Shown here: in pieces, positions 37,301 through 49,641 of the stretch
Layout: the number at the start of each line of letters is the position of its first letter
Numbering within the stretch: the first letter of the stretch is position 1
Origin: Ophiocordyceps camponoti-saundersi (nom. inval.)
Lineage: Eukaryota > Ascomycota > Sordariomycetes > Hypocreales > Ophiocordycipitaceae
Direction of reading: 5' to 3'
NCBI GenBank assembly: GCA_003339415.1
Contig: PDHQ01000075.1
Coordinates: 1 to 64,000, forward strand
Length of the DNA: 64,000 nucleotides
Program-made: the position numbers and the translations under genes
The notes under the pieces: generated by a model
Databases searched by the model: none
Told to the model about the DNA's origin: nothing
Seen by the model: only the letters and a program-made list of their open reading frames with translations

Positions 37301-39479
37301 GGAGCTGGAGTTCTCCGACATTCTGGCAGAGCATGTTCAGCCTGTGTCTGAACCCCAGACTCCATATCCCGAGCTCTCCTTGTCCTCGATCCTTGCACAA
37401 GACACGCATCCGATCGTGGTACCTCCTCTCACTCCTCCAGCATTGGCCATGTCATCAATTTCGTCGGAGCATGTGGAACCCGTTCTGCCGGATCCTTATC
37501 CATCAGCCGTCTTCGGCTTCTCGACGATCGAGGCGATCGAGACACGACCAATCTCCCCTCGCAGCCCGAAACGGGATGGCTTCATTCTCCCGATTGACGA
37601 CCACTTCGCGGACGAAGGGAGCCGGGCGGCGTTGCAGTCCAACAGCAAGCTCATGGGACTGTCACACGGACGAGGCAAGTGTGATAGCTTCGCACCCATA
37701 ATCGCCGAGGACGAGACGCGACAGTCGCGCAGGCCATCCCCTACCGTGGAGACGCCCGAGTCGCAGCGTCCTTTTAAGGAAATCTCGAGCAACTCCAATG
37801 TCCGGGCGCCCAGGAAGCAGGACGGGATGACGAGCGACCAAGGTGCCCAGACGGCGCTGACGGCCGGTGCTATCGACAAGTTGCTAGAAGCCGGGATGCA
37901 GCCATCACATATCCATGCCCATCATGTCCCTATCGGTTCGGTTGGAACGCCCGAGACAACCGGGACGGTACGGATTCACCGCTCGCAAGAGAGTCTCGAG
38001 AGCATGGTCCGTGGCTCGGCCGCGGACGGCTCTGCCTTCGACGCGACGATGCGACCTGGCAGTGCCGCAAGCGGCAGAGCCTCGATGAAGCAAGACCTGC
38101 CGCCGCTCCCTCCCAACCACCGACAGATGATCGACGCGGCGCGCACGAGCTCGGCCCGCAGCACTATGGGACCTCCGCTGTGGCCGGCGTCGGCCATGAA
38201 ACACCATCGACCAAGGACCCCCGGCGAACGCCGCCCGGCGTCAGCCGTGTCGGCCCGGGCAGTCGCGGCTACGCCACGTGCCGGTCGTGCCAGCTCGACT
38301 CACGGGACGGCCGCGGTGCACTCGCCGACGAAGCTCTCAGTACGATCTCGGCAGTCCTCGGTTTCGTCTTTCGCCTCAGAGATTGACACCCGCTTCAACA
38401 TCCGGCCGGATGAGGTGTCTGCGGAGCAGCCGACCATCGGTGGTCTCAACACAGATCCTCGCATGATCCAGGCCATCACGCAGACCATGATTGGAGAGTT
38501 CCTCTGGAAGTACACGCGGAAGACGGGCCGGGACGAGATGTCGGAGAAGCGGCACAGACGCTATTTCTGGGTTCACCCTTATACCAGAACGCTATACTGG
38601 AGCAATCAAGATCCTTCGACTGCCGGTCGGACGGAGCTCAGAGCCAAGAGCGTACCGATCGAGGCGGTGAGAGTGGTGAGCGACGACAACCCGATGCCGC
38701 CTGGGCTGCACCGCAAGAGCCTCATCATCATCTCGCCCGGGCGGACCATCAAGTTTACCTGCACGACGGGCCAGCGTCACGAGACGTGGTTCAACGCGCT
38801 CTCGTACCTCTTGCTGAGGACGACGCAAGACAGCCACTCAGACGTGGAGGAAGTGGCGGGTAACATGACGCGCGACGACGTGGATGAGTTCAACCCCAAG
38901 ATGGACCGGCGTCCGACCATCACCACGCAGGCCGGGGTCGCGCCGCCGTCGCTGTCTTCGTACCACTCACGCACGACGCGCAACGACGGGGCGGCAGATG
39001 GCTTGTCCATGGAGATCCCGACGCTGACGCCGGGCAAATTCAGATCGTCGGCGGGTCGCGCATCGACGGGCCGCCTGAGCAAAATAAGCGGCTACTGGAA
39101 GACGGGAGCGCCGAAATTGTCGAGCAGGACGCTGTCGGGCTTGCGAGTCCGGGGAGGGCCGAGCCAGCACGAGGTTTATGAAGCCAGCGAGGTGCACGAC
39201 AGCGCTGAGGACATACGGACGATGATGGAGCAGCAAGACAGAGACTCGGATCGTCTGGAGAATGTGAGGGCATGCTGCGACGGTGAGTGCTTGTTCCCCC
39301 CCTCTGCGGTGCCGTCTGTCTACGCCGCGGCACACTGACCCTATTGCACGACGTTAGGCAAACACGACGTCGGCACGTTGCCTCACACTGCGAGGCGAGG
39401 CTTCAGCCAGCTGTCGCACTCGCAATCCGGGCTGAACGCGTCACACGCGCTTGTGGCATCGACGCCGCCACGCCCGTAA
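34305..39479 (+). CDS. apsA: ApsA/Num1-like cortical PH-domain protein (nuclear migration)
   Basis: A cortical anchor for dynein and mitochondria in the Num1/Mcp5/ApsA family. Model: join(34305-34751, 34809-39282, 39358-39479), about 1680 residues. The N-terminal region has a long coiled coil ('EAHLADTDRRLDEAGKLG' to about residue 390), then a Ser-rich acidic region. A run of about ten degenerate repeats of 25-35 residues follows (about residues 780-1066) with the theme 'LxxSxxxxExVEPxxxP'. The C-terminal PH domain (about 1375-1490) contains 'EFLWKYTRK', 'RRYFWVHPYTRTLYWS' and 'HETWFNALSYLL', the lipid-binding Mcp5-type PH. The last intron (GTGAGT at 39283, TTAG at 39357) adds a Ser/His-rich tail in phase. 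The first intron is exactly 57 nt and in frame, so its retention would add 19 residues without a stop. Confidence 0.93.
36700..37560 (+). repeat. Degenerate protein-level repeats within apsA
   Basis: About ten imperfect units encode the pattern Leu-x-(F/L)-(S/T)-(S/T)-(I/L)-x2-(E/Q)-x3-(E/V)-P, spaced 22-40 codons apart and separated by Pro-rich linkers. At DNA level two adjacent units near 36795-36910 are the closest copies ('CTCGCCATGCA.TT.GTCGAGCC'). Confidence 0.75.
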
Positions 39480-41006
39480 CCGCAAGCGTCTAAGGGGGAT
39501 GCTGGAGAAAATCATCACTACTTTTTTTTTTGTCGTTTCCTCTGTGTTTTTGCATCTGAAAAGACCTAACGAATTGCCATTCCGCCTGTCGTGTCATGCC
39601 TGCACGGTCTACATGGCCGTCGGCAACGTCTACCACCAATCTTTTTTTGCGTTTTCTTTGAGTACGTCTGGGCTGTCGGCCCGAGAGATTACAGGCTTGT
39701 CAGCGAGAGGCTGTGGTTGGGAAGTGGTTCGGAAAGGGCCTCGGGCATCATCAACCCGGGTCATCAAGGAGAAGCAGGGGAAATGGGAGAGGGGCAGCTA
39801 GCGGCATCGTCGATGATGAGACTGTGACATATGCGCGGTGATTGTATAAATCCAAAGCGAGTTACTGTTGATGGTGGTAGGAGTGGGATTGAAGCGATGG
39901 ACACCTGATGGAGGTGGTAGCTGTAGCGGATGAAAGGCTGAGCCTGGCTGTCTAGCGGAAGGGAGCTGAGAGGCTCTGCTTACCATTAGTGTCTATTAGT
40001 ATTTGTGAATCGTACCTGATGGAAGCGCGCCTTGCCCTGGTATGAAGGTTAGGTCAGGTCAAAGGGGCATTAGGGTGTTTGGCATACCTGCTTCCTTGGT
40101 ATCGACGCGTGTGACGTCGGAGCGGCTGGACAGGGCTTGTTGGGCACCTGTACAGCCTACAGGTAAGCAGGTAGGGAGCGTGATTGTCGAGTCTGGGACA
40201 GGGCAGGGTGAGGCTAACGATTTATAGGCAGCGATTACTAACTACCTACCTAGTATCATGGATGTTGTCGCTAGATAGGTACCTAGTAAATATCCGTAGG
40301 TACCTAGGTAGTCGAGAAGAGAAAAGGACGTTGACATAGAGAGTGGAAGAGAGGGGATCGAAGGTAGAGAGAGAGAGAGGGGGTTGCTGATGAGGTGCGA
40401 CTGCAAGTAAATTGGGCCACGTGATAGAATGAGCTCTTTAGAAGCCCCAGAGAAGGAAGACAGGTTGCAGGTATCGCACTATGACGGGGACGGTATTTGC
40501 CAAGGCGGCGGCAGGTAGTGGCTGGGCGCCATTTCCCGGGAATGGGTACTCAGATGGGCTGGTAGAGATACGTGTCTCGTGATGTCAGTGGCCCCGTGCA
40601 GCCAATCTCCAGCCTCACCTTCTACTCCTCCTCCTCCTGCTCCTCCTCCCCCCCCCTCTCGTCCCTTCGTATCATCTTCTTCAACCCTTCTTCGTCTCGT
40701 CTTCTATCGGCCCATGCTCGCTCTCAGAGCATGACAAGGTCAAAGTTTGGCCTTCTCCGCTATTCATCCTAGACACGGGATGCGTCGGCTGCCCCCTAGC
40801 TCTGTTCGCGAGGTTCTTCCGTGCGCCGTCTTGACTCTGCCCTCGTGGCTTTCGCCCTCGCGCTCCTCGTGGTCTTTGCCTCCATCTTTCTCACCTTCGC
40901 CCTCGCCGCCGATTCAATACTCGTCCATCGCCCTCGAGACTCCCTTTATGCTGCCGCCCGCCTGCTCGTCTGAGCCGTCGAGCGGCCAGCTGATACGACA
41001 ACGGCC
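39480..41006. other. Intergenic region, apsA to SMP/PH gene
   Basis: No gene is supported. It holds TAGGTACCTA at 40276-40285 and the compound palindrome TAGGTACCTAGGTA at 40297-40310, with TATCCGTA at 40291-40298 between and overlapping them. A pyrimidine-rich probable promoter and leader lies from about 40620 to 40930. Confidence 0.6.
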
Positions 41007-43903
41007 ATGGGCACCTCTTGGACCGCCATACTGGTCGCCTACTTCGCGGGAGGCGTCACCTTGATCCCGCTCGTCGTTGCCGTCGTCTTTCTTCACGGCT
41101 ACTATACGTTCCCGCGTCGCGACGACGTCAACCCCTTCACCGATCATGACGACGACGACGAATACGCCGTCCGAGACGAGACCTCGTCGCTTCTCTCTTC
41201 GGAGCCCAACAACAAGGCACGCTCCGGTCGGGACGTCGAGGTAGCTGCCGGATACTTTGCCGTCTGCCGTGAATACACACCGATGGGCATCAATGCGAAG
41301 CCCATTGAGCGCTCGACTCCGCTCGGCTCTACCACGGTGGCATCCCCGAGCCCCAGCGTCTACCAAACAATGTATAGGAGCATCTTTGACCGCAAGCCTT
41401 CCCCGGCCCAGGACAGCAATGGTCTGAGCCAGCGGCCGAAGAAGGCTGGAAACGTCTTTTACGTTGTGCTTCGGTGCGTGGAGAAGCGGGAACGGGACAC
41501 TTGAAGGCCGAACCTGCTGACTTTCGGCGTTTTGCCAGACACGGTCACCTTATGCTCTTCGACGACGAGGAACAGCTCGAAGTCCGCCACGTCATCTCGC
41601 TCGCCCATCACGACGTCTCCATCTACTCCGGCGGGGACGCCACTCCCGAAGGCGAGCTGTTTATCAAACGCAATGCCCTGTGCCTCTCGCGACGCCCCGG
41701 GGCCTCGGACCAGGCTTCCGCCGTGTCCAAGCCCTTCTTCCTCTTCTCCGAGAACTGCTCGGCCAAGGAAGACTTTTACTTCGCCATGCTGAGAAATCAG
41801 GAGCAGACATTCGGTTTTGACACGTCGGCCCCGACGCCCAAGAGCTTTGACGTCAAGAGCATCATCGCCCTCGTCCAGCGTCTGCACGCCTCCGAAGACC
41901 ACGTTCACTCACGCTGGCTAAACGCCGTGCTGGGCCGCCTTTTCCTGGCCGTCTACAAGACGCGCGACCTGGAGAATTTCATCCGCGACAAGATCACCAA
42001 CAAGATTGCTCGCGTGAAGCGGCCCTCGTTCCTCACCAACATCACCATCCAGGGCATCGACACGGGAGAGGCAGCGCCCTTCTTCACCAACCTCAAGCTG
42101 AGGGACCTGACGGTCGAGGGCGAATGCGTCGTCGAGGCCGACGTCAGATACACCGGCAACTTCCGCATCCAGGTTGGCGCCACGGTCAAGATCGACTTGG
42201 GCGCCCGCTTCAAGGCCCGACAGGTGAACCTGGTACTGGCCGTCGTGCTGCGGCGCGTCGAGGGTCATGTTCTTTTCAAGATCAAGGCACCGCCGACCAA
42301 CCGACTCTGGACCTCGTTTCAGACGATGCCCAAGATGGAGATGACGATTGAGCCCATTGTCAGCTCGCGCCAGATCACCTATACCGTCATCCTTCGGCAG
42401 ATCGAGAGCCGCATCAAGGAGGTATTCGCCGAGACGCTGGTTCAGCCGTTTTGGGACGACGTGCCCTTCTTCCGCACCGAGCACAAGCGGTGGAGAGGTG
42501 GCATCTTTGAGGGTGACGACGCCGTCGAGAACTCCGAAGCCGGCCCGGAGGTTGACGAACCGGGCTGCGGTGAGATCGCTCCCGAAGACGGCCCCGATCA
42601 GGGACCGACCGTCATCGTCGGCGACACGCGGCCTTTGGACCTTAAGAGTCAGATGCCGGTGACGACGTCGATGGCGGAACCACAGCCGGAGAGGTCGGGG
42701 CTCTTTGGCCGGAAGCCTAGCAGTACCAAGAGCGTACAGAGCAGCAGCAGCAGCCCAGCTCCGGTCGTCGTCGACGGCAAGCCGCCGAACAGCGCGGCTA
42801 CCAGCCCGCTACGGTCGCCGGTACTGCTGAAGAATCCGACAGATCCCATCGTCGGCACCGAAACGGCGCACGCCGACCTCTTCAAGCCGTCATCGTCACC
42901 CCCTGACCATGCCTCCAATTACATGACGGCGCTGCGGTCGCGGTCTCAGGACGCGACGAGCAGCACCAACGCGCCTCTGATGTCACCGACGAAGGCGAAG
43001 ACGCCGGAGAAGCCTCCGAGCCGATCGTCGATGCAGGAGCCCGAGGGTGACGTCGGCTCCGTGCGGCCCCCGGGACGGCGAGACACGGCGTCCTCTGGCG
43101 AGTCGAGCGTCGATGCCCCGAGTACTCATTCGGTGTCGTCGAGCAAGGCACAGGCAGGGGGGCTGATGGGACGAGGCCTGTTTCAGCGGCGCGATACGTC
43201 CGAGTCGTCGTCGTCGACCAACGGCGGCGAGACGGCCAAGAGAGGCACGCTCGCGGCGGTGACGAACGCGGCAGTGCAGGCGCGCCAATGGGGCTGGAAC
43301 GCCTTTCAGCGGCAGAAAGACGTCCGGCGCGAAAGGTCCAACAGCAAGGTTGATCTCAGCCAGCCCATGGGCAGAGGTCAGCCGTTGCCACCGCCGGGCG
43401 TGCCGTTGCCGGGGCCCGCGGACTTGGCGGGTAAGCGGGCGGCGCCGATGCGATGGGCGGCGGCAGCGGCAGAGAAGGCCGTTGAGGCAGACAAGGACAA
43501 GACTCTTGAGGTGGCGGAAAAGGAACAACAGCCGGAGGGGCATATACCGCCACAGTCGCAGTCGCAGCCGCCGCCGCAGACGAGGAGACGAGCAGGAAGC
43601 CAAGAGGAGGCAGAAGATAAGGAGCAGAGCATGCTCGTAGTTGAGGCACCGGAAGATTCGTCGCAGCCCGGGACGCCGCTGACGGATGGCAAGATGGAAC
43701 GGGAGGCGGCGGCCTGGACGAGGGCTGCTGTTGGTCGAGGTCGGGACGAGTCTCCTTGTTCGCGACGGCCCATCGTTGCTCTGCCGGCCAAGGACGAAGA
43801 GGAGGACGAGGAGGACGAGGAGGACGAGGACGATTACTCTGGCTGGATGGAGGACGACGTGTTGGATGTGGAAGTAGCTGGAGGGACGGCGGCGTTGCAA
43901 TGA
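41007..43903 (+). CDS. SMP/PH-domain lipid-transfer protein (Nvj2/TEX2 type)
   Basis: An ER membrane-contact-site protein that moves lipids between bilayers. Model: join(41007-41473, 41539-43903), 943 residues; donor GTGCGT, acceptor TGCCAG, phase 2 kept, joining 'YVVLR' to 'HGHLMLFDDEEQLE'. A single N-terminal membrane segment (about residues 6-30) is followed by a PH-like domain (about 145-265, containing 'HLMLF' and 'VSIYSGG'). The SMP domain (about 278-470) starts 'RWLNAVLGRLFLAVY' and has 'DVRYTGNFRIQVGATVKIDL' and 'TETLVQPFW'-like 'AETLVQPFWDDVPFF'. The rest is a Ser/Pro/Gln-rich, probably disordered tail ending in an acidic run. This order (TM, PH, SMP) is that of yeast Nvj2 and animal TEX2. 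It is convergent with REV3. Confidence 0.92.
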
Positions 43904-44214
43904 CGGCGGCATCTTGTCTCGTCTTATGGAGTTGAAGCCCAAGATGTCTCTCTCCCCCCCCCTTCGCCTCTGTTAACCCCTATTATTTGAAGACACACAC
44001 ACAAACACATTCACATACACATTCACATACACATCTACACTCGGTCGACAGAACGGGGGTGAAGGAAATCGTCAAGGAACAGGCAGAACACTCTTGGGTC
44101 TGTATCCTGTACAATGAATGTAATATGGGCATTAACGCATGACATGAGAAAAAAAAAACATGTACACATGACTATCATCACCACTCCAACTCAGCCTCTC
44201 TCTCTCCCTCATCA
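43904..44214. other. Convergent 3' spacer with AC repeats and a 25-bp repeat copy
   Basis: Between two stop codons. It holds AC/CACATT repeats (about 43990-44040) and the first copy (44174-44198) of a 25-bp perfect direct repeat. The second copy overlaps the REV3 terminal codons. Confidence 0.7.
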
Positions 44215-44235
44215 TCACCACTCCAACTCAGCCTC
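44174..44235. repeat. 25-bp perfect direct repeat at the REV3 3' end
   Basis: The 25-nt sequence beginning ATCATCACCACTCC is found at 44174-44198 and again at 44211-44235, 37 nt apart. The second copy spans the REV3 stop and the six codons before it. Confidence 0.9.
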
Positions 44236-47200
44236 GTCAAGAAGCCGAGCAAAAGCAGGTCCCGTCTCAGCCGCCAAAGAAGCTAACCTCGCCCCCGCCC
44301 TCTCCCTAGACCAAAACACAGGACAAGCCACGCTATCGCACGAGACGTCATCCAGAGGAGAGAGACCCGCGCAGCTGCGACATACAGAGTGCAAAGAGAG
44401 GACGTTTCGCTCTTCTCTCGCTAGCCGACTCTGTAGCGTCATCGTAGAGGATGGGATGTCGAGGAGGCAGCTTGCGCAGAGGGATGAAGTCGTGGAGGAG
44501 AAGCGCGCGTTGCAGACGAGGCAGTGGACTGAGCGCATGTAGGACTCTAGTGTTTGGTTGTTTCCTCCTCTTTGAAGCGCGCGGCGGACTTTGGGCATTT
44601 CGTCGTACCATTTTCGGACGCTGGCTCCGACCAGGCTGAAGATGCGCTCTAGAGGTGGGATGAAGGTCTTTTGGATGTAGTAATCGGCATCAAGGCGCCA
44701 ATCAGGTCTAGCCAGAAGCCTCTCTGGCGCGACGCACCGATCCGAGAGTCTCGCCCCGGGAGGGCCAGCCACGACGACGTAGGGGACTCTCTCCCTGTAC
44801 TGGGGCTCGGCCCTGGCGTCCATCTGTACGCGACGGGAACCTACGATGGCGCCGGGCGGACCGGCGTCAACGTATGAACCTAGTCTCACCTCCTTTGCGA
44901 AGCAAAAGTCTTGAATGGAGACTTTGCCGCGCATGAGTTTGTCGCATTGGGATTGGAAGTAGCGCTTTACGAGGCTGAGATCGGAGGTTTCGAAGAAGAG
45001 ACGGAGGGCTTTTTCCTCCACCATTTGCTCTGCTGGCGTGCCGTCTCGACGGACTGTTTCGATGCCCTTTGCGTCCCAGATTGGATCTTGCTGATGGGAT
45101 GATTCGAACTTGTAGCCTACGTAGCGCTTCTTGGCTAGTAGGATGCAGGGATGGTAGACTTTTTCGAACTTGAGCTTTATAGGACGCGGGTTGGACTCGG
45201 TGATGATGCGCGTCATCTCCTCGCCTATGACGAAGGCTTGCTCTCTGCTTCGGCCGGGGAGGTGAACGAAGAGGCTGTCGGTGTCGCCGTAGACGACTTC
45301 GGCCTTCCACCGATCCTCGGCGTGGATCCGCGCCACGGCCCTTTCGAGAGTCTCCCTTCCGGTCTGGACGATGCTGTCTGCCAGTTCGGAGCAGGGCATG
45401 CGACCGGAGAAGGAGGCGGAGGTGTAGCCGTAGGTGACGTTTGCGAGGAGCTTGAGAGCCAGTTGACGATGGTTGAGGAGCTTCTGCAGCGTCTTGTCCT
45501 TCTTGTCGCGCTTCATCCCGCTCTTGACCATGACGCGCGTCTCGAGAAGCTCCGTCAACATCTTGGCCAGAAGCGACTTGCGCACCGAGGCCTTGACGTA
45601 CATGATGCCGTTGGGAGCGATGGTGATGGAATCCTCGAGGAGGGAGAGCAGGCCTGGCTGGCGGTCGTAGCGGGAGAAGCCCATCTTGCCGCTGTCGCCC
45701 TGCCAGTCGCGGATGCGGCCGACAAAGGTGGAGTAGCAGTAGTTGTAGGCGATCATGACGCTGGGGTAGAGGCTTTGAAAGTCCAAGACGAGGACGGGGC
45801 TGGTGTAGAAACCGCTCTGAGGTTCCATGACGAGGGGCAGACACTCGAGCGCGTTCTGGCCTCCGACCTGCTTCTTGCTGGGCGAGACGAGCATCAGGTT
45901 CTCCGGCTTGGCGATCCGGAACAGGATCGACTCGACCTTGAACTGCGAGCCGCGGGAGAAGACGGAGAAGAAGTCGACGCCGAGGAGACGCGCCTGCTCG
46001 CTCGTCCGCGCCACGAGCTCGTTGGCCTCGAGCATCTTGACGTTGAGCCTCGTCCGCGTCAGGTGATAGCGCAGGAGCTTGCTCAGGTCGGCTGCCTTGC
46101 CGCTCTCGTGCCACTGCCTGAGCGTCTTCCACGGGTAATGAGGGAGCCGGATGTGAAGCAGATGCCACGCCACGTTCTCCATCGTGTACTGCAGCAGGTT
46201 GAGTTCGCTCTGCATGGCCCGCCATATGTTGATCGTGTGCCGGCCCGTGACGCGTATCGTCGACGTCTTGTTGAAGCCCCAGCTGTCCTTGTCCTTGCCG
46301 AAGCGGCCGTGCGAGTCCCATCGCATGCGAGACAGCTGGTCGCAGAGGTCCAGCTCGTAGGCGTGCCGAGCCCTCTCCATCAGATAACCCCAGGAGCCGC
46401 CGTGGACTTCGAAGCCCGTCAGCACGTCGGGATCCAGCGTCCTCACCAGCTCGATCAGCCGGTATATCGCCTCCTGCTCCGACTTCTCCTCCGCAACCTC
46501 CGCTCCGCTGCACTGCCGCGTCTTGCGACCCATCGAGCCGTCGGCCGACTGGACGATGATGCCGGAACGGAGCGCCGTCTTCTCGTCCGACTTGCAGGCC
46601 CAGAATATGCACTGCACCTCGTCCTCCTCCGGGTTCGGCAACAGCTTGCCCCTGGTGTTGACGTGCAGCTCGACGCTCATCGTGCTCATGTACTGCACCT
46701 CGTGCTCCACGCTCGTCGACTCCTGCTTCTGCGTGTACTTGAATCCGTGCTTGTTCTTGGGTGTCGGCCCTACAATCTGTGACAGCCAGGGGCCTCGTCT
46801 CGACTCTCTCTCCTGGGCGTGCTGCTCGTCTTCTTGCAGCCAGTCCACCACTAACTGCCGGCTGGGAGGCGGCTGAGCAAACTCCCAGCTTCTCCAGCTG
46901 CACGCTCTGCCCTGCTCGAGGCCTGTGGCGAGATCTTGACCAACGTTGTCGGGCAAAGGACTTCCTCCAAAGTCAAAGGCAGGAAGAAAGGGAACTGTAT
47001 TGCTCTCGAGCCGAAACTCCCTTCCTGCGTATTCGCGCATGCGTTCCGGAACGTCCTTTTCTTCGCTGTAAAAGGCATCTTGATAGATGACGTCGGGTAG
47101 GTCATGCTCCGCCATAGTACCGCAGTCGGCTCTGCTAGGAGGCGGCACTGCAAATATGAAGCTTCGCTGGCCCGAGTATCGAGCGACGGCTTCAACGACT

Positions 47201-49231
47201 TTGCTTGTCTGAGACTTTGCGGACGATAGCGGCGAGGCTGAAACTTGAGATCTAACCTGGTTGTTATCGGCCGTCGATGCCTGCGTCTTGCCGTGGGCTT
47301 GAGGCTTGCCCTGGACGGCGTCCTCGCTTCGTTGGCTTAGAGACGACTGGCTCTTCTGGCTTGGCTGCAGTTTGCTGCCTACACCGAGGGGATCTTTGAC
47401 AATCGTAAAGCCGAGAGCGCCAGTTAAGCTTGGAGAGACGGAAGAGCCTCTGATAGGTTTCTCCCCCAACTTGCGGCTCCTTTGCGGTTCAGATCCGTCG
47501 ACCTTGGGTTGTCTCGCTGCAGAGCTGTCCGTCATTTGTCTGGATTGCTTGCGAGAAGAGCTGCTGTCGCGCGTGCCAGATCTCTTGCGCTTCAGCGACG
47601 CCCTTTTCCAAGGCCTCAAGGAGTCGGTCGCGTTGACTCTGCCCACCAGACTGTCGTCCTCTGCGGCTTCTACCAGTGCCGCTGACACCGGCATTGCCGG
47701 CAGTTGATTCGTTTTGAATACGCTGAGACAGATGCCTGAGAAGCGGCGGCATATCAGAGGCTCCTCGTGAAGTTGCGAGGCCTTTCCCCCAGCTTTCGCG
47801 GAATCGTATCGATCATCTGTTATTGCGTGACGCTCAGGCACCCGGTTCCCATCTAACATCTCGGCATTGGCCAGCTCCTCCAGTAGGTCTTCATCTGAAT
47901 CGTCCGGCAAGAGGTAAAGTCCGTCTGAAAGGACCTGACGTGCCTTGTTCTCATCCACATCGATGCTGTTTACCGGGTAATCAGGCTGGCTCGGTTTGGG
48001 AGGCAGGCCGAGGGCCGGCATCAACTTTGAGGGATACAAGTCTTCAACGGACTGCAAGGCAGTATTGACGCCCTTGCCGAGATCCTCCGTCTGAACAAAG
48101 GTATCAAAGTCTACTTCGGCGCCGTCCAGTTCTTCCCTGTCGCGTCTCACCAAGTCTTGAACCGCTTCGCGATATTCCGCCTCGTGAATCCATCCCTGCG
48201 GCTGCGAGTCTCGAACATCCGCCGACATGGAGACCAGCGCCTCGCGAGGAAATGGAGACTCTCCTTGCTGAGCACGCGGCATCTGTCGCTTCCGTCTTCT
48301 CATCTCGTCCCTCCAAAGGCCAGCCATGCTGTAGACCAGCTTCTGATCGGCACGAATAGGAGAAAGTCGTTCGACAAAGTCATGGTGCAACTGACGCTCC
48401 TTGACCATCTTTCGGTTGACAATGTTCTGCACGCAAATGTCCACCTCGATCGAGCAGTGACTCGCGCGCGGCAGCGAGGCATCGTCGGTGATGCTTGCCT
48501 TGGGGATGGACAGATTATGCCATAGATGAGACGGATTAGAACCGTGAGACGGGTTAGAACCGTCGTCATGTTGCGGAACAGGAGCGCGGAAAAGGGTCCT
48601 CGAAGACTCGAGATAGTCGCAGCCGTATAGATTATAGTCGACCATGAATTGCAGCAGATATTGCAAATGCGCCTCGTAAGGCTGGAACTTTTGCTTCATG
48701 ATGACTCCCTGCTGCAGTAGATCGGCGAGCCTCGTCATGACGACGGGGTTGAACATGTAAACCTTGAGATAGAAGCGGTAACCGACGTGGAATCCATAGA
48801 AGGGGATGCCCTTGACCAAGGTGATGCGCGCCACGAACTTGGCATTATTCCCATGTTGATCGCGTCGATAGCTTACGGCAAGCGCATGGTCGATGGACAG
48901 ATGAAGGCGATAGGTGAAGGCACCGACTGGCAAATGCGACGAGGTCAGCGAGCGAGCCCAAGTAGCCACCGAAGGGGGGTTTGCGAATAGACGGACCATG
49001 TTCGGGAGCGAGGCTTCCCTTATACTCGACATAGAGGTAAGGGAACGCGCCATGGATATGCGCGCATACCTTTTGTCCCGTCTCGGTCGAGCCAAAGACC
49101 CTCACGACGGGGACTTTGGGACCCTTGGAGGCCTGAGAAGGGCGTATGTCATTGCGTAGCTGGGGATCGTAGCGCGTGGGCGAGGCTTGGTAATGATCGA
49201 TACAGTTGAGTCTGACGCGGAACAAGTCCAT
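44215..49231 (-). CDS. REV3: DNA polymerase zeta catalytic subunit Rev3
   Basis: A B-family translesion polymerase, nuclear. Model: exons 48997-49231 and 44215-48926, 1648 residues. The intron (donor GTCCGT at 48996, acceptor TGCCAG at 48927) joins 'GSLAPEH' to 'VGAFTYRLHLSIDHAL' in phase, restoring the family N-terminus; the ATG at 49231 (MDLFRVRLNCIDHYQ) is the family start. Polymerase motif A is DFQSLYPS (D1127), motif B includes 'LLANVTYGY', and motif C is YGDTDS (Y1291-S1296, catalytic D1293/D1295). The vestigial exonuclease region is seen around 'DVLTGFEVHGGSWGYL'. The C-terminus carries CysA (C-x2-C ... C-x2-C in 'CLVCNARF') and CysB ('CRSC' ... 'CDSVAC'), the latter binding 4Fe-4S and Pol31 in other species. 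The central 500 residues are poorly conserved, as usual. Confidence 0.96.
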
Positions 49232-49641
49232 GCTTCTTTGCGCGTCGATCCATCTGGGGCCAGGCTTGGAGTCGCCCTGGGCGCGGCTGGCGGTGTCTGT
49301 TGGGCGGACATGCCGGGGTGGGATCAAGATGACGCGTATCCTTAGAGTGTGTCGCAGGAGCGCGCAGTCACGTGGCACCTTGGGCGACCTCACATGTGAA
49401 TAATGGCTACCCTAGACAAGAAGTGATGCCTCACGGATACTGGAATATATTCAAGATGAGGCTCTTGTAGGTGTTAATAGAGTGTGAATACCAATAAAGA
49501 GTCCTTCTCATCGAAAAGCAGTGAAAAACAGCAAGTTACTTTACATACATGGGTCCGATCCTCTTGTCCTAACGTAGAAACGCAAACCATCATATCACTC
49601 AACTCCCCTATAAAGCACCTCTGAACAACGCCGGTATGACC
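49232..49641. other. REV3 promoter and 3' region of the 434-residue gene
   Basis: No gene is supported; 410 bp, AT-richer between 49440 and 49620. Nothing further is recognised. Confidence 0.5.
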
